From Acidimicrobiia bacterium (GTDB taxonomy: Bacteria > Acidobacteriota > Terriglobia > Bryobacterales > Bryobacteraceae), in NCBI GenBank assembly GCA_016871315.1, contig VFZE01000025.1, positions 17,710 through 81,709 of the forward strand: a stretch of DNA of 64,000 nt, written 5' to 3'. The notes below the pieces were generated by a model. The model saw nothing but the letters and a program-made list of their open reading frames with translations. It was not told the DNA's origin and did not search any database. A program made the translations under genes and the position numbers. Shown here in pieces: positions 1 through 8,474 of this stretch. How positions within the stretch are numbered: position 1 is the first letter of the stretch; each line of letters opens with the position of its first letter.

Positions 1-458
1 CGGAACCGCTCCATGGTTTTCGCCGGCGGCGATTCCAGCATCCATTGATTCCGGTAAGCCGGGTCGTTGGTGAAATTCCATATGCCTGAGGTGTGAGAAA
101 GCAGATGATGAATCGTCACCGGCTTCCAGGCCTCAGGGCAATTGCCGATGTAGAGGCAGATGGAATCGGTGACCTGCAATTTGCCGCGCTCCTCAAGTTG
201 GAGGATGGCCAGCGCCACAAACTGCTTGGTGATGGAGCCGAGCCGGAACTTCGTTTCCGGCTTGTTCGGCACGTCGTGCTCCAGGTTGGCGCAGCCGTAG
301 CCTTTGGCGTGCAGCACCTTCCCGTCCCGCGCTACCAGCACCGTACCCATGAACTTGTTCGACTTCTGGTAAGCACCGACTAACTCATCCACTTTGGAGG
401 GGAGGCCCTGGGCGAAGCATAATGCAGCACCGGCGATGAGCAGCAACAGGCGGGTCAT
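1..458 (-). CDS. Serine hydrolase, class C beta-lactamase/esterase family (3' end outside window)
   Basis: The reading frame starts with ATG at 458 and is still open at base 1, so about 152 N-terminal residues are visible. A signal peptide (MTRLLLLIAGAALCFAQ) is followed by the N-terminal part of a beta-lactamase/transpeptidase-like fold. The active-site motif SxxK is seen as SITK in KFRLGSITKQFVALAIL, and the HLLSHTSGI segment typical of this family follows. The remaining motifs (YxN and a final H/KxG) would lie outside the window. Such proteins are periplasmic or secreted esterases or peptidases; substrate cannot be inferred. It lies 10 bp downstream of the HupE-like gene and is probably the last visible gene of the PadR-led operon. 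Confidence 0.88.
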   Translation of the reverse strand, partial: MTRLLLLIAGAALCFAQGLPSKVDELVGAYQKSNKFMGTVLVARDGKVLHAKGYGCANLEHDVPNKPETKFRLGSITKQFVALAILQLEERGKLQVTDSICLYIGNCPEAWKPVTIHHLLSHTSGIWNFTNDPAYRNQWMLESPPAKTMERF

Positions 459-468
459 AGGATTCAGT

Positions 469-1425
469 CTACCCTTTCAGCCGCAGAAAGAACCATCCCA
501 GCCCGATTACCAACAGCGCGGCCGAGGCGATCCTTGCGGGTTGTATGAAGGCCAGCGCTGCACCGATGCGTGAAAACACTAGCGCAAAGAGAGAAATCAG
601 AGCCACCTCAGCCACCGCCACGCCCGACAGCACCCAACCCGGGTTGTACTCCGCGCCGGCTAAAAACAGCGCGAAATAGAGCCCGTGAATCAGACCCAGC
701 ACCGCCACAACCAGCCATCGCTGCCCCGCCTTCGGTAACAATAGAACCTCCACCGCCAGATAGGCGATCGTCAGCGCCGCCGCCGCCTCCACGAACGCCG
801 GCGCCGGCTGCCACAACATCCCGGGTACGATCAAGCTGGTGGCGAACTCGCCCATCAGAAACATTCCCGTCAGCAGCATCAACTCGCGCCGACTCCGCGC
901 CGCAATCACCAGCGCCGCCAGAAACAGCAGTTGCGCCGGACCTCCCGCTGCGCGCAGGGCGCCGGCCGTGGTGTGCCGCATGGCGATCTCCCCCGTGGTC
1001 GGCGGCCGGAAGCGGATCTCCGCCTTGGGAAAGGATAGATCGAGCACCGCTTGATCCGTCTTATCGCCGCGCACGGCGCGCAGCAGGTGCACATGATTCG
1101 GCACCGTCACCGTATGGAAAGAGGAGCGCGCCTCCAACACCTCCACCGGGGCAGGGAACTCGAACTCCGCTTCGCACAGCAGCGCGCCTTCGGCCTCCAC
1201 TTTGCGGCAGCCTCCCTTGCGCCTCACCGCGGGAGCGCCGTCGGAGGAAAAAGCGATCGATTCCAGCAGCGTCCGCTCTGGATTGCGCACATGCGCCACC
1301 TCATAAAACGGCATCCGCATTTCGTACGTTGCCCGCGCCCCGTCTATGCGGATCTCGCCCGTCGAAATGCTCACCATGTGAGCCGAAACCGGGATGGCGG
1401 CGCACAGTACCGCGGACCACTTCAT
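469..1425 (-). CDS. HupE/UreJ-family membrane protein
   Basis: This 318-aa protein starts with a signal peptide (MKWSAVLCAAIPVSAH), has a soluble extracytoplasmic N-terminal half of about 160 residues, then about six hydrophobic segments. The membrane half has the HupE/UreJ_2 pattern, with LGLIHGLYFALFLAG as its conserved core. Family members are linked to nickel or other metal uptake, but in acidobacteria the cargo is unknown. The start at 1425 was chosen because its ATG overlaps the stop of the upstream permease gene as ATGA (4 bp), giving translational coupling. The frame extends upstream to 1812 but only inside the permease gene. Function beyond membrane transport-like protein is inference. 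Confidence 0.8.
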   Translation of the reverse strand: MKWSAVLCAAIPVSAHMVSISTGEIRIDGARATYEMRMPFYEVAHVRNPERTLLESIAFSSDGAPAVRRKGGCRKVEAEGALLCEAEFEFPAPVEVLEARSSFHTVTVPNHVHLLRAVRGDKTDQAVLDLSFPKAEIRFRPPTTGEIAMRHTTAGALRAAGGPAQLLFLAALVIAARSRRELMLLTGMFLMGEFATSLIVPGMLWQPAPAFVEAAAALTIAYLAVEVLLLPKAGQRWLVVAVLGLIHGLYFALFLAGAEYNPGWVLSGVAVAEVALISLFALVFSRIGAALAFIQPARIASAALLVIGLGWFFLRLKG

Positions 1426-2453
1426 ACCGCGTGCCGGGCCCGCCGGTAACAAACATAGACCACACGCATCGTGGCGATGATAGGGATTGACAGGAACATG
1501 CCCGCGATTCCCCCCATTTGCTCCCCCGCCAGAATCGCCACGATCACGATCACCGGATGCAGTGCAACGCCCGCGCTCATGATATGCGGCAGAATCGCGT
1601 AGTCGAGAATCAGCCGGTAGATGATCAGGAACGCGACGACCCACAGCAGATGCGGAAAGCCGGCGAACCCCGCGATCAGCAGAATGGTCAGCGACGCGGC
1701 CAGCGGCCCCGCCGCCGGAACAAACTCCAGCACACCCGCCAGCGAAGCCAAGGCCGCCGAGTTCGGCACGCCGACCGAAGCGAGAAACAGCCAGTAAACA
1801 AGAAACGTGCACAAGCTCAGCAGCACCATCGCCCGCACATACTGGATCAGCATGATGTGCACGTCATCCACGATGTTCTCCGCCAGCCGGCGCGTCTCGG
1901 CATTGTCGATCTGTTGCAGCGCCAACTCGCGAATCGTGGCGGAATCCTTAAGCAGGAAAAACGAGAAGATCGGCACCAGAACCACCAGCAACGTGTTGCC
2001 TGCCACGGTCGCCAGTTGCCGCCCCGTCCTTTGCAGCAGTGGAACAACCTGCCCTGCTTCCGGCGCCAGCGCCTCTTTCATCCACTGCCGCAGAGGCTCT
2101 TCGTAAGGCGCCAGCACTTCCGGCAGAAACGGCTCGCCGCTTTCCAGATACCGCGGCATATCGCGCGTAAGATTCATCGCATCGTCCAGCACCAATTCGC
2201 CCATCGCGGCGCCGATGCCCACTACCGCGCTTAGCAAAACGATGTAGACGATCACCAGGGATACATTGCGCGGCACGCGCCGTACCGGAAAACGTTCCAG
2301 CAAACTGACCACCGGAGCCAGCAGATACGCCAGCAGGATGGCGCATACCAGGACCAGCAACGTGCGCCGGATCACATATAGCCCAAAGAGCAACGCCGCG
2401 GTGAAACAGACAGTCCAGGCGATCCGGAACGTTTTCGAGTCCAGGCCGAGCAT
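1422..2453 (-). CDS. AI-2E family transporter (PerM-like permease)
   Basis: The protein is about 343 aa when started at MLGLDSKTFRIAWTV. It shows the hallmark layout of the family: an N-terminal pair of membrane segments, a soluble middle region (residues about 80-200, LEPxxP-type loops) and a C-terminal bundle containing LEFVPAAGPLAASLTILL, the family signature. Members export small molecules or antiport ions; calling autoinducer-2 the substrate would be over-reading. The frame stays open up to 2573, but that part lies inside the PadR gene and the permease remnant, so the start at 2453 just after the remnant is preferred. It overlaps the HupE-like gene by 4 bp. Confidence 0.85.
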   Translation of the reverse strand: MLGLDSKTFRIAWTVCFTAALLFGLYVIRRTLLVLVCAILLAYLLAPVVSLLERFPVRRVPRNVSLVIVYIVLLSAVVGIGAAMGELVLDDAMNLTRDMPRYLESGEPFLPEVLAPYEEPLRQWMKEALAPEAGQVVPLLQRTGRQLATVAGNTLLVVLVPIFSFFLLKDSATIRELALQQIDNAETRRLAENIVDDVHIMLIQYVRAMVLLSLCTFLVYWLFLASVGVPNSAALASLAGVLEFVPAAGPLAASLTILLIAGFAGFPHLLWVVAFLIIYRLILDYAILPHIMSAGVALHPVIVIVAILAGEQMGGIAGMFLSIPIIATMRVVYVCYRRARHAV

Positions 2454-2482
2454 TCCCAGATATGCTAGCGCGTCCCGCGCGG

Positions 2483-2551
2483 CTATGGCTCCAGGTCGCG
2501 CTCCATGCGCCGGCGGTTTAGCAGATACCAGATCCTGAGCAGCCACCTCAT
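2483..2551 (-). pseudogene. Remnant (22 codons) of an acidobacterial MacB/FtsX-type permease
   Basis: The ATG at 2551 overlaps the PadR stop codon as ATGA and opens a 22-codon frame beginning MRWLLRIWYLLNRRR and ending at TAG 2485-2483. In Solibacter-type genomes PadR genes are very often followed by a large macrolide-exporter-like ABC permease (ADOP) whose N-terminus reads much like this (M-R-W-L-x-R-x-W-Y-L-L-N-R-R-R). Here everything after about residue 21 is gone and the AI-2E permease begins 30 bp later. I read this as the 5' stump of a deleted permease gene. It may still be translated as a leader peptide. Confidence 0.7.
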
Positions 2552-2877
2552 GCCGACTCCAGCAGCTGATCAATGGCGCGGGACGTTCGCCGGTATTCGC
2601 TAAGCTCCTGCTCCAGTTGCCGCTGCCCGGCCGCGGTCAGCCGGTACTCGCGCACGCGCCGGCCGCTTTCCGAGACGGTCCATGACGCCTTCACCCAGCC
2701 GTTCATCAGCAACTTTTGGAGCGCCGGGTAGAGCGAGCCTTCCTCGACGCGCAACTCTTCGCTCGACAGATAGTGGATCCGCTGAGCGATGGCGTAGCCG
2801 TGCAGGGGTCCGTTGCGGAGGATGCGCAGGATGAGCATGATGAGGGTCCCGGGTGGGAGACCAGTTTCTCTAGGCAT
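2548..2877 (-). CDS. PadR-family transcriptional regulator
   Basis: This 109-aa protein is the usual size of a PadR-s1 regulator. The N-terminal winged helix is clear: GTLIMLILRILRNGPLHGYAIAQRI, followed by VEEGSLYPALQKLLMNGWV, the canonical PadR signature, and the wing ESGRRVREYRLTAAGQRQLEQE. A short C-terminal helix would mediate dimerization. The start ATG (2877-2875) lies inside a perfect inverted repeat, which suggests autorepression. It is followed by the overlapping stump of a permease gene and by a transporter, so it is a local regulator of a membrane-protein operon. Confidence 0.93.
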   Translation of the reverse strand: MPRETGLPPGTLIMLILRILRNGPLHGYAIAQRIHYLSSEELRVEEGSLYPALQKLLMNGWVKASWTVSESGRRVREYRLTAAGQRQLEQELSEYRRTSRAIDQLLESA

Positions 2878-2893
2878 AGATTATCTATGCCTA
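2871..2893. promoter_or_regulatory. Inverted-repeat operator over the padR start codon
   Basis: Arm TAGGCATAGAT (2871-2881) and its exact reverse complement ATCTATGCCTA (2883-2893) are separated by one base. The repeat spans the ATG of the PadR gene, so a bound dimer would block both initiation of transcription and access to the start. Autoregulation by PadR proteins at such dyads is established for the family; binding here is inference. Confidence 0.65.
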
Positions 2894-2936
2894 TAGTGCG
2901 CGGATTTGCCGGCCGTGTCAAGGAGAATGTAGGGGT

Positions 2937-3476
2937 TTAGATCTGATCCAGCAGTTCGCCGATCGGGATCGATACGCCGGGTACCTGTTCCGGCGCGAAG
3001 AGGTCCGTCTCGCCGAGGATCACCTGGCCTTTATCGGACAGGTGGACAGCCTGGCGCAGGTCGATGGAAAAGATCCAGACTTCCTTGGTGCCACAGCGGC
3101 GATAGCGGTTCGCTTTGGCCAGCAGTTTCTCGAACGTATCGGTCGTCGAGGCGATCTCGATCGCAAGGTCGGGCACAAAGCGCTGAACCCGCTTGTTGCC
3201 GTCCAGGAGACGCCGCTTTTCCCTGCTATATGTGCTGACGTCCGGGCCGTGAGCATTGCCGCCGAAGTCGTATTCCTGTTCGCTGATGACGTAGCCAAGT
3301 CCGGCTTTTTTCACCACAGGCAGCAGGAGATGGACCAATAGGTCTCGGAGGTGATTGTGATTCGGTGTATTTCCAGACACGTCGACCAACTCTCCATCTA
3401 CCAGCTCATGATTCCGGGCCAGGGCCTCGGGGAGCTTTTCGAATTCCTCGATCGTGATTCCCGTCAGAGAGGCCAT
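2937..3476 (-). CDS. Uma2-family (DUF820) endonuclease-like protein
   Basis: The 179-aa product has the Uma2/DUF820 layout: N-terminal MASLTGITIEEFEKLP, HELVDGELV (the conserved E-x-x-x-G-E), then the PD-(D/E)XK-like core GPDVSTYSREK, FVPDLAIEIASTTD and the downstream YRRCGTKEVWIF. The conserved D, E and K positions of the restriction-nuclease-like fold are all present. Family members are abundant in acidobacteria and cyanobacteria, and no substrate is established. The gene lies 16 bp after fdhE, but a TAAAAT hexamer just after the fdhE stop suggests it also has its own promoter. Confidence 0.88.
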   Translation of the reverse strand: MASLTGITIEEFEKLPEALARNHELVDGELVDVSGNTPNHNHLRDLLVHLLLPVVKKAGLGYVISEQEYDFGGNAHGPDVSTYSREKRRLLDGNKRVQRFVPDLAIEIASTTDTFEKLLAKANRYRRCGTKEVWIFSIDLRQAVHLSDKGQVILGETDLFAPEQVPGVSIPIGELLDQI

Positions 3477-3485
3477 ACTGCTCTC

Positions 3486-3491
3486 ATTTTA
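3486..3491 (-). promoter_or_regulatory. Putative -10 element of a leaderless promoter for the Uma2 gene
   Basis: TAAAAT on the minus strand ends 9 nt before the ATG at 3476, with no purine-rich ribosome-binding site between. No convincing -35 hexamer is visible. Confidence 0.4.
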
Positions 3492-3492
3492 C

Positions 3493-4047
3493 TCACACCC
3501 CAGCTAGGTTCGGCGGGGTCTTCTCCAAACCATGTTCCACTGCCCAAAGATCCATCGGCAGCGCCACAAGTTCATCCACCTCCGCCACCGCCCGCGGCTC
3601 CCTCCCCATATCGATCACCTGTAGATACCGCCGGCACGATTCACACACTCGCGTCTGGATGTGCGGAATCGTCTCATTCTTATACCACGCGATTTCGCCT
3701 GCCTCGCAGTGCGGACAAGCCTCCCGAGGGAATGAGTACTCCTCCTTGCACGTGTCGCAGAAAAGAAGGAATGCGGCGCCGTCGCCTTCCGGGCGTAGCA
3801 CTCCCAACAGCGGCGTGTGCGACGTGCACACCCGCGCGTGCAGCCGCTCCATAAACGAGACCGCCGGCTCGCGCTTTTCTCTTGCCGCCTCCGCCAGCGC
3901 CGCCGGAGCATGCTCGATCAGCAACTGCCGCAACGCCTCCGGCTTCGACAACACCGCGCGCGCATACAACTCCAGCACCTCGCGGGCATGTGGATAGCGC
4001 TCCGCCAAGTGGCGGGCTCTTAGCGCTCGCTGCTCTCCCGATACCAT
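3493..4047 (-). CDS. fdhE: Formate dehydrogenase maturation protein FdhE (short form)
   Basis: The 184-aa protein resembles the C-terminal half of FdhE, which delivers sulfur/iron maturation to respiratory formate dehydrogenases. Three CxxC knuckles are visible: CDTC, CPHC and CESC, with the FdhE-like GVLRPEGDG and the ending RYLQVIDM. The first CxxC expected before GVLRPEGDG is replaced by CTSH, and the protein is much shorter than the roughly 300 aa of the enterobacterial form. The start at 4047 overlaps the cytochrome b gene by 28 bp. It lies directly downstream of the three structural genes, which fits its role. The missing first knuckle is the main oddity. Confidence 0.85.
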   Translation of the reverse strand: MVSGEQRALRARHLAERYPHAREVLELYARAVLSKPEALRQLLIEHAPAALAEAAREKREPAVSFMERLHARVCTSHTPLLGVLRPEGDGAAFLLFCDTCKEEYSFPREACPHCEAGEIAWYKNETIPHIQTRVCESCRRYLQVIDMGREPRAVAEVDELVALPMDLWAVEHGLEKTPPNLAGV

Positions 4048-4637
4048 TTCCGGTGATGAGACGCCGCCCAGGAAGGTGTCACCCAGCCCTGCACCATGCT
4101 GCGCAGCGCGCCGGGCACCGCCGCCGTCCCCATATAGATATGGATGATGATCCCGCCGATCGAGCCGATCGCCGCCAGCGGGTGAATCAGCACCGCCGCC
4201 AGCCGCAGCGTCCTAGGCATCACCTCCGGCCACCAAAGAACAAGCCCTGTCGCGAAAAGCAAAACCGTCGCCAGCGCCTGGCTCCAGAACAGCATCTTCT
4301 GCCCTGCGTTGAAGCGGCCCGACTCCGGCACGCCCTCTTCCTCGTGCACAGCGTACTTGTGCGCCTTGCGCAGCCACTCCCGGTCATCCGTGTCCAGCTT
4401 CATCTGCCCGGCCCACTTCCGGAACATCACCGCCAGCACAACCGCGAAGATCGTCCCGCCCCACGGATGCAATCCGCGAACCGTCACTCCCCCGCCGAAC
4501 ACCCACGCCAGCCAGTACAGCTTGTGCGACCACAGCGCCAGTCCCGTCAGCGCCGCGTAGAGATAACTCAGCGCCGCCAGCCAGTGCACCGTCCGCTCGT
4601 AAAGATCGAACCGCGCCATCCGCCGTTCACTCTGCAT
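4020..4637 (-). CDS. fdhC: Formate dehydrogenase gamma subunit (cytochrome b556)
   Basis: This 205-aa membrane protein is the quinone-reducing haem b subunit of a respiratory formate dehydrogenase. Four membrane segments are visible, with histidines suited to haem ligation (ERTVHWLAALSYLY, HPWGGTIFAV, and a final helix HPLAAIGSIGGIIIHIYMG). The start at 4637 (MQSERRMARFDLYERTVHW) was chosen because AAGGAG lies about 7 nt upstream; the frame extends to 4670, but only inside the beta-subunit gene. It overlaps the Fe-S subunit gene by 11 bp and fdhE by 28 bp, so all are one operon. Confidence 0.9.
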   Translation of the reverse strand: MQSERRMARFDLYERTVHWLAALSYLYAALTGLALWSHKLYWLAWVFGGGVTVRGLHPWGGTIFAVVLAVMFRKWAGQMKLDTDDREWLRKAHKYAVHEEEGVPESGRFNAGQKMLFWSQALATVLLFATGLVLWWPEVMPRTLRLAAVLIHPLAAIGSIGGIIIHIYMGTAAVPGALRSMVQGWVTPSWAASHHRKWYRESSER

Positions 4638-5415
4638 CGGCGTGCTCCTTCTTCGGGCCGTAGCGCACATAGTGGAAAAACGCGCCCAGGATTCCCCCGG
4701 CCACCACCAGCGAACCCAGCCACTTCACCGGACCCTTCCATAGACGCACCGCCAGCGGAACCGACGGGTCACGCGGCAGTCCGTAATCCTCCGGCCGCGC
4801 CGCGTTGGCCAGCACGTACAGCACGTGGGTCCCGCCGACGCCTGCCGGGTTGTAGACGCCCGCCGCGGCCACGCCATCCGCCTGCAACTCCGCCGTGCGC
4901 GATTGCGCCTTCTCCAGCAGATCCTCCCTCGTGCCGAACGTCAGGCAATTGGTCGGGCACGTCTTAATGCAGGCCGGCTCCAGCCCCACCGCCGTGCGGT
5001 CCGAACACAACGAGCACTTGTAGACCTTCTTCGTCGTCGGACTCAGCCGCGGCACATCAAACGGACAGCCCGTGATGCAGTAGCCACAGCCGATGCAATT
5101 GTCATGGTTGAAATCGACAATGCCGTTCTTCAGATGCACGATCGCGCCCGGCGCCGGACACGCGCGCAGGCAGCCCGGATCCACGCAATGCATGCACTGG
5201 TACTTCGACATCAGCCAGCTCAGCTTCCCGCCGCGCTCGAATTCGTTGAACTTGATCAGGTTCCAGAAGTTGGGCGCCAGGTCCGGCAGCGTCTGGTAGG
5301 AGCCGTCGAAAGTCCCCAGCGTGAACTCCTGATCGTTCCACGTCTGGCAGGCAACCTCGCATGCCTTGCAGCCGATGCACAGCGTCGTATCGATCAGTTT
5401 GGCCACGGTGTGCAT
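4627..5415 (-). CDS. fdhB: Formate dehydrogenase iron-sulfur (beta) subunit
   Basis: The 262-aa protein carries four ferredoxin-type 4Fe-4S motifs in order: CIGCKACEVAC, CMHCVDPGCLRAC, CIGCGYCITGC and CSLCSDR with CIKTCP. This is the electron wire between the Mo/W active site and the membrane cytochrome. A single C-terminal membrane helix (WLGSLVVAGGILGAFFHYV) anchors it, as in FdnH/FdoH. The ATG shares one base with the stop of the catalytic subunit (TGATG), and the 3' end overlaps the cytochrome b gene by 11 bp. There is no twin-arginine signal, so it should be co-exported with the alpha subunit. Confidence 0.95.
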   Translation of the reverse strand: MHTVAKLIDTTLCIGCKACEVACQTWNDQEFTLGTFDGSYQTLPDLAPNFWNLIKFNEFERGGKLSWLMSKYQCMHCVDPGCLRACPAPGAIVHLKNGIVDFNHDNCIGCGYCITGCPFDVPRLSPTTKKVYKCSLCSDRTAVGLEPACIKTCPTNCLTFGTREDLLEKAQSRTAELQADGVAAAGVYNPAGVGGTHVLYVLANAARPEDYGLPRDPSVPLAVRLWKGPVKWLGSLVVAGGILGAFFHYVRYGPKKEHADAE

Positions 5416-8400
5416 CAGGAGATCTTCTCCAGGTTCACCAGGAACCCCTTGTACTCCGGCGTGCCCGAGTTGGGATCAAACACCGACGCGGTCAGATTGT
5501 TGATCAGCGGACCGGTCACCTTGCCCAGCCAGCCCCAGTGAATCGGCAGCCCGATCTGATACACCGTCTTTCCGCTCACCTTCAGCCCCGGGATGCGTTT
5601 GGTCACCAGCGCCGGACCTTCCACCTTTCCGCGCGCCGAGCTGACACGAACCATATCGCCGCTCGCGATCTTCTTCTCCACGGCCAGATCGTGCGGCACT
5701 TCCACGAAGAACCGGCTCTGCAACTCGGAGCTGGAAGCAATGTGCTTGGTCCAATAATGGAAATGCTCCGTCAGCCGGTAGGTCAGCCCGACGTAGGGGA
5801 ACTCGGCTGCCGCACCCAGCTTGTCCATCACAAAGGCCGCCGGGTTGAAGCTGACCTTCGGATGCAGCGCATTCTCAACCGGCGATTCCGCAGGTTCGTA
5901 GTGTTCCGGGAACGGACCCTCGGCGAAATCCGGCGTGAACAGCTTCGCCACGCCTTCCGGCAGCATCAGAAACGCCCCGTGCGCTTGCGGCGCCGCATCG
6001 GCCTTGTAGTCTGCCGCGTCGCCTGACCAGCGTGTGCCGTTCCACCGGATCGGCGCCCGCGTCGCGTCCCACGGCTTGCCCTCATGATCGAGCGAGGCGC
6101 GGTTATAAAGGACGCGCCGGTTGGCCGGCCAGCTCCAGCTGTAGTTGGGATACAGGCCCAGCCCCGTCGGATCATCCTGTCCGCGCCGCGCCATCATGTT
6201 GCCGGCCTCGGTATAGGAGCCCGAATAGAGCCAGTTGCCGCATACCGTCGACCCGTCATCCTTCAATTCGCCGAAGCCATTCAACTGCCGCAGCGTGCCC
6301 GTCTCGCGCCCGTTCACCTCGCGCGCCACCTCAACCAGCGATGGCGACAGCGGATTGGCATAGTTCCACGACATGTTCCGTAGGGGCTCGGCGCCGGCGC
6401 CGCCCTCCTTCTCATTCAGCTCGCGAATCTTCAGAAACAGCCTCGCGATAATCTCCTGGTCGCGCAGCGCTTCGCCCGGCGGATCCACCGCCGCTTCTTT
6501 CCACTGCAGCCAGCGCGACGAGTTCACGAACGCCCCGTCCTTCTCCGCAAAGCAAGCCGCCGGAAGCAGGAACACCTCCGTCTGGATCTTCGAAGCCTCG
6601 CCCGAATCCGGATAGTATTCATCCGCCAACTCGCGCGCCCGCCAGAAGGCCGCCGTCTCCGTCTCGAAATTCTCGGCCACGATCAGCCACTTCAACTTTG
6701 ACAGTGCCCCGATCATCTTCTCTGTGTTCGGCCCGTTGGCCACCGGATTCATGCCGAAGCTGATCAGCCCCTCCATCCCCCCGCGATGCATGCGGTCAAA
6801 CAGAAAACCCCAGCTATGGTTGTCGTTCTCGCCCGCCTTCGGCAGCCAGTTGTAGCCGTACCCGTTCGCCGCCGTTGCCTTCTCGCCGTAGTAGGCCTTC
6901 AACAGGCTCACCATGAACTTCGATGTGTTCGACCAGTAGTTCAGCGAATCCGGCCGCAGCGGTTTCGGTGTGTTCGCCTTGACGTACTCATCGAGCGTCG
7001 CCCAGTTGGCGCGCGGCAGTTTCAGATAACCCGGCAGCATGTTCCAGGCGCCCATATCGGTCGAGCCCTGAATGTTGGCGTGGCCACGCTGCGCATTTAC
7101 GCCGCCACCGGGCATGCCGATGTTGCCCATCAGCAGCTGCACCACCGCCGCGGCATGTATCAGCTGCACGGAATGCGAATGCTGCGTCCAACCCAGCGCG
7201 TACAGCACCGTTCCACTCTTGTCGTTGGCCGCCGCGACCGTGACCATCTCCGCCGCCTTCAGGAAATCCTCTTTCGTGCAGCCGCAGATGGCAGCCACCA
7301 CCTCCGGCGTGTACCGCGCGTAGTGCTTCCTCATCAGCTGGAACACCGACCGCGGATGTTCGAGCGACGGATCCACCTTCGCGTAACCCTGTCCGTCCAC
7401 CTCATACGCCCAGGTCGATTTGTCGTAGCGCTTGGCCTCCGCGTCCCATCCGGAAAAGTGGCCGTCCTCGAACCCGTAGCCTTCCTTCACCAGAAACGCC
7501 GCGTTGGTGTGCTGCCGCACATACTCCGCCTGAAACTTGTCGTTCGAAAGCGCGTAATGGATCAGCCCGCCCAGAAACGCGATATCGGACCCCGCGCGGA
7601 TCGGCACAAAGCAGTCCGCCACCGTCGCCGTGCGGTTGAACCGCGGATCCACCACCACCAGCTTCGCCTTCCGCTTCCGCCTCGCCTCCATCACAAAGCG
7701 GAAACCCACCGGATGATTCTCCGCCGGATTGCCTCCCATCACCAGCACGACATCGGCGTTGGCGACATCGGTCCAGCCGTTCGTCATCGCCCCTCGTCCG
7801 AACGTGGCGGCCAGACTGGCCACCGTCGGGCCGTGTCAAAGACGGGCCTGATTTTCGTAGGGAACAATCCCCAGCCCGAACCGCAGCTTGCCGAGCAGAT
7901 AATTCACCTCGTTGGTGTCGGTGCAGCCGCCGATCATGCCCACCGTCGCCAGACTGTTCACCGTCCGCCCTTGCGAATCGGCCGCCACGAAGCCCCGGTC
8001 GCGCGAATCCTTGATCAGCCGCGCCATCCGCGTCAGCGCATCATCCCACTCGATCGGAGTCCACTGCGAGGAGCCCGGAGCGCGATGCAGCGGCCTTGTC
8101 AGCCGACGGTCGCTGAGCACGAACTCCTTGAGCGACGCTCCCTTCGGACACAGCGTCCCGCGATTAATCGGACTTGCCGGATCGCCTTCAATATGCACAA
8201 TCGCCGGTTTGACGTTATGCGCCTTATCGCCCAGCGTGTGGATCACCACCGAGCAGCCCACCGCGCAGTAGGGGCACACCGATTGCGTCTGCGTCGTGCG
8301 CGAAATCTTCAGCTCGCGCACCATCGCCGCCGCCGGCCGCAGATCAAATCCCAGCGCCGTGGCCGCCAGCGCAGCCGAGGAGCCCAGAAAGCCCCGCCGG

Positions 8401-8417
8401 TTCATTTGCCCGTCCAT
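5415..8417 (-). CDS. fdhA: Formate dehydrogenase catalytic subunit, selenocysteine-containing
   Basis: Read through an in-frame UGA at 7838-7836, the gene encodes 1000 aa, the normal length of a FdnG-type alpha subunit. A twin-arginine signal (NRRGFLGSSAALAATAL) is followed by a 4Fe-4S site (C48, C51, C55, C90). The UGA is codon 194, in the context NQARL-Sec-HGPTVASLA, which is the position and context of the active-site selenocysteine of FdnG. The downstream part runs FGRGAMTNGW, VMGGNPAENHPVGF and WGFLFDRMH, all molybdopterin/tungstopterin-enzyme features. It oxidises formate in the periplasm and passes electrons to FdhB and FdhC. The start at 8417 is supported by a -10-like hexamer 6 nt upstream; MNRRGF at 8405 is an alternative. 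Selenocysteine insertion genes are not in the window. Confidence 0.93.
7806..7838 (-). promoter_or_regulatory. Bacterial SECIS-like element after the fdhA UGA codon
   Basis: After the UGA and a 12-nt spacer, GGUGGCC pairs with GGCCGCC (seven base pairs, one of them a U-G wobble) around the pentaloop AGUCU. A stem-loop right after the UGA with a GU in the apical loop is what SelB recognises in bacterial formate dehydrogenase mRNAs. The position (loop 19-23 nt after the UGA) fits. Binding is inference. Confidence 0.75.
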
Positions 8418-8423
8418 TGGGGA

Positions 8424-8429
8424 AGTGTA
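8424..8429 (-). promoter_or_regulatory. Putative -10 element of the formate dehydrogenase operon
   Basis: TACACT on the minus strand ends 6 nt before the ATG at 8417, which suggests a leaderless mRNA and supports that start codon. No clear -35 is seen. Confidence 0.4.
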
Positions 8430-8474
8430 CCTCGCCGAAGCCGCTAAAAGCTGACCGGCCGCAAAGCGCGGTTC

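Noticed and set aside
5415..8417. Two separate genes for formate dehydrogenase alpha (5415-7823 and 7836-8417), or a nonsense mutation
   Set aside because: The UGA is exactly at the selenocysteine position of FdnG-type enzymes, flanked by the expected residues and followed by a SECIS-like hairpin; frame is continuous.
6786..8447. Long plus-strand ORF (553 codons) opposite fdhA
   Set aside because: Shadow of the strongly supported minus-strand gene; basic, His/Arg-rich composition typical of high-GC antisense frames. The same applies to the 945-codon frame at 21600-24437, the 525-codon frame at 41980-43557 and the 571-codon frame at 34127-35842.
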